Assembly: GCA_003263775.1 (NCBI GenBank)
Contig: JYJJ01000057.1
Coordinates: 124,001-188,000, forward strand
From: Vibrio maritimus
Lineage (GTDB): Bacteria; Pseudomonadota; Gammaproteobacteria; Enterobacterales; Vibrionaceae
DNA length: 64,000 nucleotides
Direction of reading: 5' to 3'
In this document: one piece after another, positions 9,614 through 17,961 of the stretch
Numbering within the stretch: position 1 is the stretch's first letter
How the letters are laid out: every line of letters begins with the position of its first letter
The notes under the pieces: generated by a model
The model's database searches: none
Told to the model about the DNA's origin: nothing
What the model saw: only the letters and a program-made list of their open reading frames with translations
Made by a program: the position numbers and the translations under genes

Positions 9614-9929
9614 TTGGCTGTCATTTAGTATCAATTTTGCCTATGTAGGCATGCTGTTTAGTTTGGTGTTGGTGTTTATTCGATTGATTAAGGGCCCGAC
9701 GCTCGCAGACCGAGTGGTTGCGCTCGATCTTATCGCCTTTATTACTGTTGGTTTTATTGCCGTGCACACGCTAGCGAGTGGACAAAAGTCGCTACTTGAC
9801 GTGGCCATCACGCTCGGATTGGTGGCGTTTTTAGGCACTATCGCGTTTGCTGGCTTTATTGCCAAGCAAAACCAGCAACAAAATGAAGCGGAAAATCAGA
9901 ACAACCTTGAGCAAGGGGGTAAGTCATGA
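9606..9929 (+). CDS. mrpF: Mrp antiporter subunit F
   Basis: 107 residues with three transmembrane helices and the conserved RLIKGPTLADRVVALDLIA segment of MrpF/PhaF proteins, carrying the charged D-R pair. The hydrophilic tail is Gln/Asn/Glu rich. It overlaps mrpE by 8 bases and mrpG by 4. It is a small integral subunit of the Mrp complex. Confidence 0.92.
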   Translation: MDNWLSFSINFAYVGMLFSLVLVFIRLIKGPTLADRVVALDLIAFITVGFIAVHTLASGQKSLLDVAITLGLVAFLGTIAFAGFIAKQNQQQNEAENQNNLEQGGKS

Positions 9930-10222
9930 CGTTTTTAACTGGGCTTTTACTCTGTTTAGGCACTTTTTTTGTGCTGGTGGCCAGTATTGGGGTACTGCGT
10001 ATGCCTGATCTCTATACCCGAATGCATGCCTCAACCAAAGCGAACACTATGGGGCTAACCGCGTTACTGGCCGCCGTCGCGGTGGGTATGCCTGAGGTGA
10101 CCGTGGTCTCCCGTGTACTCGGTACCATGCTGTTTATCCTGTTGACGGCTCCAGTCGCGGCACACCTACTCAGCAAAAGCATGTATTGGAATGGCTACAA
10201 GATGTGGCGAAAAGATAAATAA
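9926..10222 (+). CDS. mrpG: Mrp antiporter subunit G
   Basis: 98 residues with three helices and the family motif SIGVLRMPDLYTRMHASTKANTMG, here split by a membrane segment start, near residues 22-45. It is the last gene of the operon, overlapping mrpF by four bases. A hairpin follows within six bases of the stop. All subunits A to G are thus present and in canonical order. Confidence 0.92.
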   Translation: MTFLTGLLLCLGTFFVLVASIGVLRMPDLYTRMHASTKANTMGLTALLAAVAVGMPEVTVVSRVLGTMLFILLTAPVAAHLLSKSMYWNGYKMWRKDK

Positions 10223-10227
10223 ATTGC

Positions 10228-10276
10228 CGAGTGCTTACCTATCTCTGGATAAGTACTCGTGCGCTTTCGGTTTTTT
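10228..10276 (+). terminator. Probable terminator of the Mrp operon
   Basis: Arms CGAGTGCTTA (10228-10237) and TAAGTACTCG (10250-10259) pair with one G-U. A six-T run lies 11 bases beyond the stem, so the geometry is imperfect; partial readthrough into the following small ORF is possible. Confidence 0.5.
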
Positions 10277-10300
10277 AATCGTGAAACAAAAGGAGCGTTT

Positions 10301-10375
10301 ATGCGCAGAAAAGAAATCACCTTACTCGTGATAGCCTGTGTTTGCTTTTTGGTAACCTTGGTAGTAGGTAAGTAA
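10301..10375 (+). CDS. 24-residue single-helix membrane peptide (small ORF)
   Basis: ATG at 10301 is preceded by AAAAGGAGCGTTT, a strong ribosome site at good spacing. The peptide starts MRRKE, then has one uninterrupted hydrophobic stretch (ITLLVIACVCFLVTLVVG) and ends with Lys. The positive N-terminus predicts a single inner-membrane helix with N-in. It lies directly after the Mrp operon terminator, so it may be a readthrough product or a Mrp-associated small protein. No family is recognised. The hydrophobic composition and ribosome site are the only evidence. Confidence 0.5.
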   Translation: MRRKEITLLVIACVCFLVTLVVGK

Positions 10376-10518
10376 AGGTTATTGGAAAGTGGTGTTTGCG
10401 GGACTGAGTTAGAAAGCTCGCAGATACGAAAGCACTCGTCCTAAATGCAGTATCGATGTGCGTTAGGTTTTCATCATCGATACTGCTCATTCGCCGTTAT
10501 GTAGACCTGAATTAGTTG

Positions 10519-10851
10519 TCAGTCACTAAAATCAAACGCTGGATAGTTGACTCGTATTCGGCGCTGCTCGGACATCAAACGTTTAAAAGATAACGTCTCT
10601 GTAAGTGTGATGATCGCTTGTTGCTCATCATTCTTTAGTACCGTGCCGGCGACACTGTCGCTGGTACCATCATTAAATGCAATCTCTCCCTGGAATATGT
10701 ACTCCGCATTCAGAGATGTCTGCTCTGTTGAAATCACTATACTACTTTCTGCAATTTGCAATACCTCATAACTGTGACTGGCTAAATGCAGTGTCGGTCG
10801 CTCTTTGGTTGGATAGGTAAGTCGATAGTGACGTCTTTGATTTTCACTCAT
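10519..10851 (-). CDS. PilZ-domain-like protein
   Basis: 110 residues. The N-terminus has the RRHYRL element that fits the c-di-GMP-binding RxxxR motif of PilZ domains. A beta-rich body follows, with IAESSIVIST in the place of the second (D/N)xSxxG motif (weakly matched, Gly absent), and the tail has QRRIRVNYP. It could be a c-di-GMP receptor or a degenerate PilZ domain that no longer binds the ligand. It is transcribed alone, divergently from the merR gene, and convergent with the Mrp side. The target is unknown. Confidence 0.65.
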   Translation of the reverse strand: MSENQRRHYRLTYPTKERPTLHLASHSYEVLQIAESSIVISTEQTSLNAEYIFQGEIAFNDGTSDSVAGTVLKNDEQQAIITLTETLSFKRLMSEQRRIRVNYPAFDFSD

Positions 10852-11030
10852 GGTTTCCGTTCCTAACGCGAATGATGTGAAAACAAGTTAGTAGATATTA
10901 GGTGCTAGTCGACCTTTCCAATCAATTTTCATGATTAATGATAAATAGGTCGCACTTTGTTGGCCAAATGAGTGTCGAATGCAGCATCAAAGATGATAGT
11001 AGCAGTCATTGACAACAAGGAGGCTGTACG

Positions 11031-11393
11031 ATGCGAATAGGCGCTTTTTCCAAGCAATACAATGTGACAGAGCGTACCATACGTCACTACGAATCTATCG
11101 GGTTACTGCCAACTCTTGCAAGAAATGGGCGGTACAGAGTGTTTGACCAAGATGCACATCAAAGAATGATGTTTATAACGCGATGTAAGCAGATTGGCTT
11201 AACGTTATCTGAAATAGGTGAGTTGGTTCCCTTCTTTGACGCGCCTAAAGGTGAGCGCTGCAAAGCTAGCCTAAAAGTGATCAACGACAAAAAGTCTGCG
11301 CTCAATGATGAAATAGAACAAAAACGAGCACAGCTATCCCGCTTGGAGCAGTTAGAGAAGGAAGTGCATAAAAGAATTACCAATACCTGTTGA
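11031..11393 (+). CDS. MerR-family transcriptional regulator
   Basis: 120 residues. Residues 1-70 are a winged helix MerR domain (IGAFSKQYNVTERTIRHYESIGLLP, given here as separate parts: TERTIRHYE and GLLPTLARNGRYRVF). A helix KQIGLTLSEIGELVPFF follows and then a C-terminal dimerisation coiled coil (EIEQKRAQLSRLEQLEKEV). No Cys cluster of the metal-sensing type is present, only Cys near residues 56, 83 and the C-terminal Cys, so the inducer is not predicted. AAGGAGG precedes the start. Its stop codon lies inside the -35 element of the promoter for the next gene, which it very probably controls. Confidence 0.88.
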   Translation: MRIGAFSKQYNVTERTIRHYESIGLLPTLARNGRYRVFDQDAHQRMMFITRCKQIGLTLSEIGELVPFFDAPKGERCKASLKVINDKKSALNDEIEQKRAQLSRLEQLEKEVHKRITNTC

Positions 11394-11421
11394 CTCTGAC
11401 GTATACGTCAAACTTTATACT
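11390..11421 (+). promoter_or_regulatory. MerR-type promoter with 20-base spacer and central palindrome
   Basis: TTGACT (11390-11395) and TATACT (11416-11421) are separated by 20 bases, too long for normal sigma70 use but typical of MerR-activated promoters. The spacer contains the perfect 14-base palindrome TGACGTATACGTCA (11397-11410), the likely operator. The -35 overlaps the merR stop codon. It reads into the metallo-beta-lactamase-fold gene. Confidence 0.8.
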
Positions 11422-11454
11422 CCCGCTAACACAGAAAATAGGGTGATAGGGAAT

Positions 11455-12385
11455 ATGAAGATTTTAAAGGGATTATTGGGCGTATCGGTAACGAGTCTCG
11501 CAGTGCTGGTAGGGTATGTTTATTGGCTGGGTGGCTTCCCCGCGAACATAAAAGCGCTGCCTAATAGTAAAGCGCCTAACGCTGAAAACTGGCAACAAGC
11601 ACTATCTACCGCACAGACTGTAGATTACAAGTTGCTGCAAGTTGGGCGAATAGTGATGGATCGCAATACCTTAATGCAGGGTGCGCCAGACTCCTACCCA
11701 CAGCGTTACAACGCATTGCCGGTATTGAGCCATTGGATACGTCATCCTCAGTATGGGGAGTTTCTAATTGATGCAGGGTTTTCAAAGGCATTCCAACAAA
11801 ATAATGACGGCAACTACAATTGGTTGATGCGCACAATGGTTTCGCTTTCTGGTATAAAAAACAGCTTAGAGGTGCCGCTAGAGCTGCATCTCAATCATAA
11901 AGTCTCGCAACTAAAGGGTGTATTTATTACTCACTTTCACCCCGACCACAGTTCAGGCATTAGCGATCTTTCCTCTGGTACGGCAGTCATAGCTGATCGC
12001 CGCGAATACGACTTGTTGGCAAAGCTTACCAATACTAATTTGTTCCAGGAGAAGTACGACTGGCAAGGTATCAACTTTAGCCAAGGCGGAAGTTTGGCAC
12101 CCTTTGAACGTGTGATTGATGTGTTTGGGGACGGTTCTGTTTGGGCGGTGTCGACGCCAGGTCATACTCAAGGCCATACGTCCTATTTGCTCAACACAAC
12201 CGATGGCATCGAGTTTGTTGTCGGCGATGCTAGCCACTTTGGGTACGCCTACGACAATGATTACCCTCCGGCAGCATTAAGTGAAGATTTACGTCAGCAA
12301 GCCGCAGCATCATTGGCTGCAATCAAGACGTTTTTCTGCCCAATACCCTGATGTGAGGCTAGTATTTGGTCATCAGCTTCCATAG
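11455..12385 (+). CDS. Membrane-anchored metallo-beta-lactamase-fold hydrolase (frameshifted near 12335)
   Basis: About 309 residues after repair. Residues 5-28 form a signal anchor. The MBL metal motif HFHPDH is at residues 160-165, followed by TPGHTQGHTS and GDASH, which supply further metal ligands. The frame as given runs to 12351 with an odd end; with one T fewer in the TTTTT run near 12335 it continues SAQYPDVRLVFGHQLP and stops at 12385, a credible family C-terminus. The fold includes lactonases (AHL lactonase type) and other hydrolases; the substrate is not predictable. ATG 11455 is preferred over an upstream GTG because GATAGGGA precedes it. It is expressed from the MerR-type promoter just upstream. 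Confidence 0.82.
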
Positions 12386-12428
12386 TTGCTAAGATGCCTT
12401 GCTCGTTTTATTTACTAAGGAAAGTCGA

Positions 12429-12950
12429 ATGACGATTCACTACCGACAAGCACAATCATCTGATCTCGCTGAGTTAATACATCTATTGGCTGATGACCCA
12501 TTGGGAGCAAAACGAGAGGATATCAGTTCGCCGATAAATGCTCAGTATCTACAAGCAATGGCTGCGATTGAACAAGATCCAAACAATGAACTTTGGGTTG
12601 TTGAGTCAGAGGGTATGGTAGTTGGCATGTTGCAGCTCACTTTTATCCCTTACCTGACTCATATTGGCAGTTGGCGTTGCTTGATTGAGGGTGTCAGAAT
12701 TGCCAAGCAAGTTCGAGGGCAGGGGTTAGGAGAACAGATGTTCGAACATGCGATTGAGAGAGCGCGTGAACGCAGCTGCAATCTGGTACAGTTGACCAGT
12801 GATAAACAGCGACCTGACGCGTTACGTTTTTACGAGAAGCTAGGCTTTGTTGCCAGTCATGAAGCTTTAAACTCGCTCTATAGCCGTTTAGGAGTGATTG
12901 AAACCAAGAAAGGGAGACTGCATGATGATGCGTATTCTTTGTTGCAATAA
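12429..12950 (+). CDS. GNAT-family N-acetyltransferase
   Basis: 173 residues from the ATG at 12429, which has AAGGAAAG upstream; an earlier in-frame start at 12399 lies in the non-coding gap. It has the GNAT core: an N-terminal beta-alpha (YRQAQSSDLAELIHLL), ELWVVESEGMVVGMLQL (beta 2-4), the acetyl-CoA loop RGQGLGEQMFEHAIERA (Q/RxxGxG/A pattern), and the C-terminal ALRFYEKLGFVASHE. The substrate is unknown. It lies 44 bases after the MBL gene on the same strand, possibly a separate unit. Confidence 0.88.
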   Translation: MTIHYRQAQSSDLAELIHLLADDPLGAKREDISSPINAQYLQAMAAIEQDPNNELWVVESEGMVVGMLQLTFIPYLTHIGSWRCLIEGVRIAKQVRGQGLGEQMFEHAIERARERSCNLVQLTSDKQRPDALRFYEKLGFVASHEALNSLYSRLGVIETKKGRLHDDAYSLLQ

Positions 12951-12996
12951 AAATGTGCTAGAGTAAAAACATAACTAACAATAACTTAGAAAGTTT

Positions 12997-13422
12997 ATGC
13001 CTTCACATTTACCTAAATCGTTTAGTAAGCCGTTTTTAAAAATATTTTATGTGCTTGAAGCTGTGCTGTTGGTGGCGATTACGCTTGCCACCATATATGC
13101 CATGGTTGAAGAGTTCATGCACGTCTTTACTGAGCGCCGAGTGCTGCTCACTGATATCCTGCTGATGTTTATCTACCTAGAAGTTCTCGCCATGGTGCAG
13201 CAGTTTGTCGTGAACGGCAAAATTCCAGTTCGATACCCCATTTATATCGCCATGATGGCCATTGCTCGCTATATCACGCTTGGGATGAAAGAAATGGATG
13301 CAACCATAGTCGTTTGGTTATCGGTAGCGGCATTTGTTTTGGCGGCCGCGACCTTGATTATTCGAGTGGGTCACCACTACTGGCCCTATGTTGATAGAGA
13401 TAACAACAAGCCTGAAGAGTAA
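12997..13422 (+). CDS. psiE: PsiE-family membrane protein
   Basis: 141 residues with four membrane helices. The conserved PsiE core is visible: LLTDILLMFIYLEVLAMVQQF, VRYPIYIAMMAIARYI and a C-terminal helix ending RVGHHYWP. In E. coli psiE is induced by phosphate starvation through PhoB and repressed by cAMP-CRP; its role is unknown. No Pho box was identified upstream here. The gene stands alone, 46 bases after the acetyltransferase. Confidence 0.85.
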   Translation: MPSHLPKSFSKPFLKIFYVLEAVLLVAITLATIYAMVEEFMHVFTERRVLLTDILLMFIYLEVLAMVQQFVVNGKIPVRYPIYIAMMAIARYITLGMKEMDATIVVWLSVAAFVLAAATLIIRVGHHYWPYVDRDNNKPEE

Positions 13423-13476
13423 TTCGAGTGGCGAGATAGTGGATTATAAGGCACAAAACTTCAGAGGATGTTAACC

Positions 13477-14172
13477 GTGGAACCCACGCCCATTCTTTAC
13501 TCTCTGCATAACTGTCCCTATGCAATACGTGCTCGGATGGCGCTGCTAAAAGCTGAGCAGCGAGTCCGTATTCGCTCAATCAAACTAGACAATAAGCCCG
13601 CCGAACTGCTCCAAGCCTCATCAAAGGCCAGTGTACCAGTACTTGTGCTTTCAGAAACCCAGCAACCGCTGCTGGCTGATGAGACACGGGTTCTGGAACA
13701 AAGTCTGGATATCATGGTTTGGGCGTTATCAAAAAATGATCCTCATGGATTATTAGCAAAGGATAGTCACAATCAACTGCCTCTTATGCTGACACTGATT
13801 GAGGCATTTGAAAGAGATTTTGACCCAGCACTCAACGCTTTTGGATGTGCAAAACGCTACCACGAAGACACTATGATACCCCTGCGGCAAGAATGTGAAC
13901 GTGAGCTGGCAAAGCTAGAATCGCGCCTTGTTGAGCACCGTTTTTTGTTTGGAGAGCAAGAAAGCCTTGTTGATATCGCCTTACTCCCATTTATTCGAAA
14001 GTTCGCTCGTATCGACAAACAGTGGTTTCGTGAAGCGCCTTATCCCAAGGTTCGCGACTGGCTAAATGGTTACCTAAACAGCCCGTTTTTTTCCAAAGTT
14101 ATGGCAAAACAGCCGTTGTGGTCTGTAGAGCAGGCCGATGTCTATTTTGGTGACTATCAGTTTAAGCGCTGA
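13477..14172 (+). CDS. Glutathione S-transferase-like protein
   Basis: About 231 residues. The N-terminal thioredoxin-like domain has LYSLHNCPYAIRARMAL, where the CPYA motif gives a possible catalytic Cys as in glutaredoxin-2/omega-type GSTs, and a cis-Pro element ASVPVLVL followed by ADETRVLEQSLDI in the place of the usual ES(x)I. The C-terminal part is helical with LVDIALLPFIRKFARID. The GTG at 13477 is preferred, since AGAGGA sits eight bases upstream; an ATG at 13468 directly touches that site. It converges on the next gene. Confidence 0.83.
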   Translation: MEPTPILYSLHNCPYAIRARMALLKAEQRVRIRSIKLDNKPAELLQASSKASVPVLVLSETQQPLLADETRVLEQSLDIMVWALSKNDPHGLLAKDSHNQLPLMLTLIEAFERDFDPALNAFGCAKRYHEDTMIPLRQECERELAKLESRLVEHRFLFGEQESLVDIALLPFIRKFARIDKQWFREAPYPKVRDWLNGYLNSPFFSKVMAKQPLWSVEQADVYFGDYQFKR

Positions 14173-14193
14173 AAAGCTATCGGCTTAGCGCTT
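14164..14193. terminator. Hairpin between convergent genes
   Basis: Arms AAGCGCT (14164-14170) and AGCGCTT (14187-14193) with an inner AAGC/GCTT stem overlap the 3' ends of both convergent genes. It could stop transcription in both directions; no strong T run is present. Confidence 0.45.
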
Positions 14194-14968
14194 CCCCTAG
14201 CGGTTTAAAATACGCCAGCATTGCATCACTGATGGTTTGGCGATGGAGCATGTCTGGATACAGCGCGATAAGGTCTTGTTTCTCGGTACCTGAGACCAGG
14301 TACGAGTTTTCAATCTCTGAGCATGATTCGACCACTGCTTCAAATGCACGAGCCATCATTTCAGTTGGCTGCGAAAAATAGTTAACCCCTGCGGCTTTAT
14401 CAGCTTTCACGCTCCGAGAAACATAGTCGTGTCGATCCATGCCATCGCTGCTAAGCAGCACAGTATCGAACACATTAAGTAAGCGGTCATTTAAAGGGTG
14501 AGGCAAGTGTTTGGTATTGGTAAGCCAGCAATCACTCGCGAATAGTATCTTTGTCTGAGGGCCTGAACGGTTACCAATATCAAAGGCTTTCTCGGCGATA
14601 TAATGATCGAAGGCGTGCCAGAATTCGTGCGCAAGGGCTCCAGCTCCTGCGTTTTTAGCAAGTGCGAGTTCTCTCTGGTTGGGGGCATAGTGCGCTTGTA
14701 CTCCTTTACGGCCACCCGTGCCAAAAGCAAGGTTCAGATTGCCACGCAGGCCGATAGCCTTGGCTGGCAGTGCTAGATAAAACGCTAAGTCAGCCAACGA
14801 ATCAAAGATCAGGTTAGCGGCGAGATCTTTCTCTTCTGAGTTTACCCAACTTCCAACTCGGATGCCGCCAATACCAAAGGTCTCCTTAATATCTAAAAAA
14901 GAAACCTGTTCGCCATGACGATAGTCAGGGCCCTTTCGTGTTTTATATTTGAAGTTTGAGAGTTGCAT
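14177..14968 (-). CDS. Zincin-like protein with HExxH-type motif (CLCA_X / LPD1-like)
   Basis: 263 residues, cytoplasmic by appearance (no signal peptide). Near residue 115 it has AGALAHEFWHAFDHYI, an HExxH zinc-protease motif followed by a downstream His and Asp, and later SQPTEMMARAFEAVVE, which could supply a glutamate ligand. This arrangement occurs in the LPD1-type domain of large polyvalent proteins and in bacterial proteins named CLCA_X; I recognise the pattern but not a characterised homologue. The N-terminal third has repeated Gly-rich turns (IGGIRVGSWV). The gene is a monocistron, convergent with the GST gene. Confidence 0.65.
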   Translation of the reverse strand: MQLSNFKYKTRKGPDYRHGEQVSFLDIKETFGIGGIRVGSWVNSEEKDLAANLIFDSLADLAFYLALPAKAIGLRGNLNLAFGTGGRKGVQAHYAPNQRELALAKNAGAGALAHEFWHAFDHYIAEKAFDIGNRSGPQTKILFASDCWLTNTKHLPHPLNDRLLNVFDTVLLSSDGMDRHDYVSRSVKADKAAGVNYFSQPTEMMARAFEAVVESCSEIENSYLVSGTEKQDLIALYPDMLHRQTISDAMLAYFKPLGEALSR

Positions 14969-15158
14969 AATTGGGTCAGGATGGGAACCAAGGTTGTCTA
15001 GAAACTGCTTTATACGAGTTTTTGGTATGCTAGGGAGTATATACCCAAGTGAGTCTCAGATGTAGGCTTGGTGTGACCGCAATGAGTGTCATGTGGTTTA
15101 CTTAGTTATGGGGTTAGTGGCATATTGTTCTTAAGTAACGGTTTTACAAGGAAAGGTA

Positions 15159-15209
15159 ATGTCTCAAGTTCATCTTACTCGCCATGGGGAAACTCAATGG
15201 ATGCATTAA
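15159..15209 (+). pseudogene. Possible histidine-phosphatase stub or leader peptide
   Basis: A 16-codon ORF with a strong ribosome site (AAGGAAAGG) encodes a peptide containing VHLTRHGETQW, which matches the N-terminal catalytic signature RHGETxW of the histidine phosphatase/phosphoglycerate mutase superfamily. The frame ends after two more codons. Its 3' end overlaps the methyltransferase start. Either the rest of a phosphatase gene was deleted and replaced, or this is a chance-like leader peptide whose translation couples to the downstream gene. Confidence 0.45.
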
Positions 15210-15988
15210 TCGCCCAATACACTGATGCCGACGAACATTCGCGTTTAACTCGTCAGTACATAACCCAGCTTGAGTATGACACCACAATGCACTTATTGAG
15301 TGACTATCTTGGTAAGGGGAAATATGTTTGTGAGCTGGGCGCTGCGACAGGCCGTTATTCTTTAGAGTTTGCTAGTCAAGGATGCCATGTCACTGCAGTA
15401 GAGTTGGTTCCAGATCAGGTACGTATGCTCAAAGAGAATGCTTTGGAGCAAGGATTGGTGCTCGATATTCATGAAGGGAATGCATGTCATGTGCCTTTTA
15501 TCGAGGATGAATCTCAAGATTTATGTGTCATCTTGGGGCCGCTTTATCACTTAAAAACTGCATATGAGCGTCAGCAAGCGATTCAAGAAGCTAAGCGCAT
15601 TTTGAAGCCTGGTGGAGTGCTTGCAATAGCTTATATATCCAAGTTTTTCGTTGCTGGATTATTTGCCCAACGCTTTCCTCACCTTATTACGCCTGAGGTA
15701 CTTGGTGAATTGCACTCCAAAGGCACGGTCTCAACCCAGGAGGCGGATAGTTTCTTTAATGTTGGCTATTTTGCTTCACCAAGGGAGATGGAGTTGCTAG
15801 TCAAAGGAGCAGGCTTTCTAGTCACAGCTCATGCAGCTACAGATGGTTTTAATCGATATTTAGACCAAGGAGTCAATCGATTTACAACTACTCAGTACCA
15901 ATCTTGGCTCAACTATCATTTAGCAACCTGCCAGGAACCGAGCTTATTGGGTGCAAGCAATCATGGTCTAGTTATTGCTAAAAAATAA
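15197..15988 (+). CDS. Class I SAM-dependent methyltransferase
   Basis: 263 residues from ATG 15197 (GGGGAAAC upstream); the frame stays open upstream to 15086 but that part lacks homology. Rossmann methyltransferase motifs: motif I VCELGAATGRYSLEFA, acidic end of strand 2 VTAVELVPDQV, motif III-like DIHEGNACHVPF, motif IV DLCVILGPLYHL and then AKRILKPGGVLAIAY. The C-terminal part is a helical substrate cap. The target (small molecule or other) is unknown. It overlaps the short RHGET-containing ORF by 13 bases. Confidence 0.88.
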   Translation: MDALIAQYTDADEHSRLTRQYITQLEYDTTMHLLSDYLGKGKYVCELGAATGRYSLEFASQGCHVTAVELVPDQVRMLKENALEQGLVLDIHEGNACHVPFIEDESQDLCVILGPLYHLKTAYERQQAIQEAKRILKPGGVLAIAYISKFFVAGLFAQRFPHLITPEVLGELHSKGTVSTQEADSFFNVGYFASPREMELLVKGAGFLVTAHAATDGFNRYLDQGVNRFTTTQYQSWLNYHLATCQEPSLLGASNHGLVIAKK

Positions 15989-16007
15989 TTCATCATTTTT
16001 AAAATCA

Positions 16008-16050
16008 ACATAGCCTTGTTGTTAGCGGTTATGCACGAACAAGGCTATGT
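16008..16050. terminator. Bidirectional hairpin between methyltransferase and perM-like gene
   Basis: A perfect 13-base stem (ACATAGCCTTGTT with AACAAGGCTATGT) closes a 17-base loop between convergent genes. The flanks are AT rich (TTTTAAAA on the left). It fits a shared terminator for both transcripts. Confidence 0.65.
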
Positions 16051-16096
16051 AATAATAGGTTGGTGAATAGGCCTTAAGATCGACCTGAGACAAGTG

Positions 16097-17223
16097 CTAT
16101 ATGCGGTAGTCTTCTACCTCTTCTTCACTTTGCTGTGACTCGGTTAGCTCACTCTGAGTTTCATAGTTTATCCAGAACAAGAACAACTCGTACCAAATCG
16201 CCAAGACAATTGCCCCCAAGAACAAGCCTATGATGCCCGCAAAGAGCATACCACCAATAGCACCTATTAGGATGATAGGCATAGGAACGTCAACACCACG
16301 CCCATTAGCATAGGTTTTAGGAAGTTATCTGATAGGCCGCCAGCTAATGCCCAAATCGTGAATATTGTAGTGCTGGTGCCATCGCCTGTTGAATAAACAT
16401 AGAAAATCACGGGAGCGACAATCAACAGCGCCGGAAGTTGAGCGATACATAAAATTAAGGTCGCAAGTGTAAGTAAACCCGCAGCTGGTACTTTGAAAAC
16501 AAACATCGCCGCGCCAATAATTGCTGACTGGATAAAGGCAACACCGACGACGCCAAGTAACACACTGCGAATGGTTGCCGCCATCAAGTTTGCCCACTGC
16601 TCGGCTTTTTTACCAACCGCTCGAACCGCGACGGTTTCTAGTGCCCCAGAAATTTTTTCTGCGTGAGCCATAAAGCCACCCGCAATCGCCAAAGAGATGA
16701 TGAACATAATCAGACTTGTTAGAGCGCCACCAAGGATAGAAGCGATAGTGCCTAAGAAGCCTTTGATTTCAGGCAAGAACTGCTGAATACCTTTTTCAAT
16801 ATTGGTCGCGAACAAATTCCAGATGCTGTATAGCTTATCGCCGATGATTGGGATTTGGGCGACTTTGTCGGTAGGGCCTGGGATCTTAATCTCACCGCTT
16901 TGCAACACTTCTGTTGTATGGGCGACACCGTCATAAATGGAGCCTGATACCAATACAAATGGTATAACTAAGATAGAAATACCAATTAACGCAACTAACA
17001 TTGAAGCCAAACCCCGTTTACCACCAAGCGAACGTTCGAGCTTTTTGGTGACGGGCAACAGTGCCACGGCAATGATTGCCCCCCACAACACCGGAATAAT
17101 GAACGGCTTAATGATGTCGTAAGTAAAACTGAGCAAAAGTACGAGTAAGCCGATTCGAATAGCCGACTCCACCATATTGTTGACAAAGAGCTTGCTTTGA
17201 CGTTGTTCGGTTTGTCTATCCAT
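16097..17223 (-). CDS. PerM/AI-2E-family transporter (frameshifted near 16295)
   Basis: About 375 residues after repair, with eight hydrophobic segments, the AI-2E_transport (TqsA/PerM/YdiK) architecture: FIIPVLWGAIIAVALLPVTKKLE near the start and IWALAGGLSDNFLKPMLMG late. As given the frame ends at 16267 with a nonsense tail, while the next frame continues VDVPMPIILIGAIGGMLFAGIIGLFLG to 16097. One base (C after GGG, near 16295) appears missing; repair gives LMGRGVDVPMP, the family consensus. The start at 17223 overlaps the upstream channel gene by 8 bases. Members export small molecules or act as Na+/H+ exchangers; the role is not fixed. It is the last gene of the six-gene minus-strand run. 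Confidence 0.85.
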
Positions 17224-17902
17224 TTTGTTTTTCCCTGTGTTGCAAATTTGCACTGACCAAGCTCGATACGACGATGGCCATATAAAATACGCCCACAATC
17301 GCCTCTAAATACACCACCACCTGAGCCAGCGGCGTCACTGGACTTATATCACCGTAACCGAGTGTGGTTAAGGTAACGAAACTAAAATAGGCCGCGTTTG
17401 AGAAGTTCTCTCCCCAAGAAATCGCTTCCATACCGGTAAATGCACCCGGTGAATATTCAATGACTACCAAGTAAACGATAGCCCACATTAAGCCAAGCAG
17501 GAGAAATAAAGCGACTGAGCCGATGACTTTGTTGGTATTTACCTCTCCATGAAACAGTACCTGCCTTGCTGTGGATTTAAATGTCCCAAAGAAGAAACAA
17601 AAGGTGAGCGCGAGCATGGCAATATCCATTTCACGTCGCTCGAATATGAGTTTGAAAACAATAACGGCAACCCAGCATAGAGCAAGTGTCTTGAGAAGCC
17701 GTGACCAGTTTTTATCAAACCTAAGGCTAGCAAAGCAGACGATAAAGGTAATGATAATCGTGAACTGAAGAACATGTTCGATAGCGCCACTGCCTGCAAC
17801 TTCTGCTAAAGCGCCGCTTATCAATAGGGCGATTAAAGCGAGGGTCAAATAGAAGAAATTGTTTTCCTGATTGATGTTTTTAAGACGGCTTCCTACTTTC
17901 AT
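17216..17902 (-). CDS. Ion-channel protein with K+ selectivity filter
   Basis: 228 residues with five to six hydrophobic segments. The pore loop FSFVTLTTLGYGDISPVT at residues 174-190 contains the potassium filter TLGYGD, followed by a last inner helix (VVYLEAIVGVFYMAIVVSSLV). There is no RCK/TrkA domain and no charged S4-like helix, so gating is not predicted. It overlaps the perM-like gene by 8 bases and lies 60 bases after the HlyD gene. A K+ leak pathway within an efflux operon may balance membrane potential; that is inference. Confidence 0.85.
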   Translation of the reverse strand: MKVGSRLKNINQENNFFYLTLALIALLISGALAEVAGSGAIEHVLQFTIIITFIVCFASLRFDKNWSRLLKTLALCWVAVIVFKLIFERREMDIAMLALTFCFFFGTFKSTARQVLFHGEVNTNKVIGSVALFLLLGLMWAIVYLVVIEYSPGAFTGMEAISWGENFSNAAYFSFVTLTTLGYGDISPVTPLAQVVVYLEAIVGVFYMAIVVSSLVSANLQHREKQNG

Positions 17903-17961
17903 CCTATCTATCCTTGCATCTTTGTGACTGTGTTACCTATTACATAAAAGCATGTGGCACG

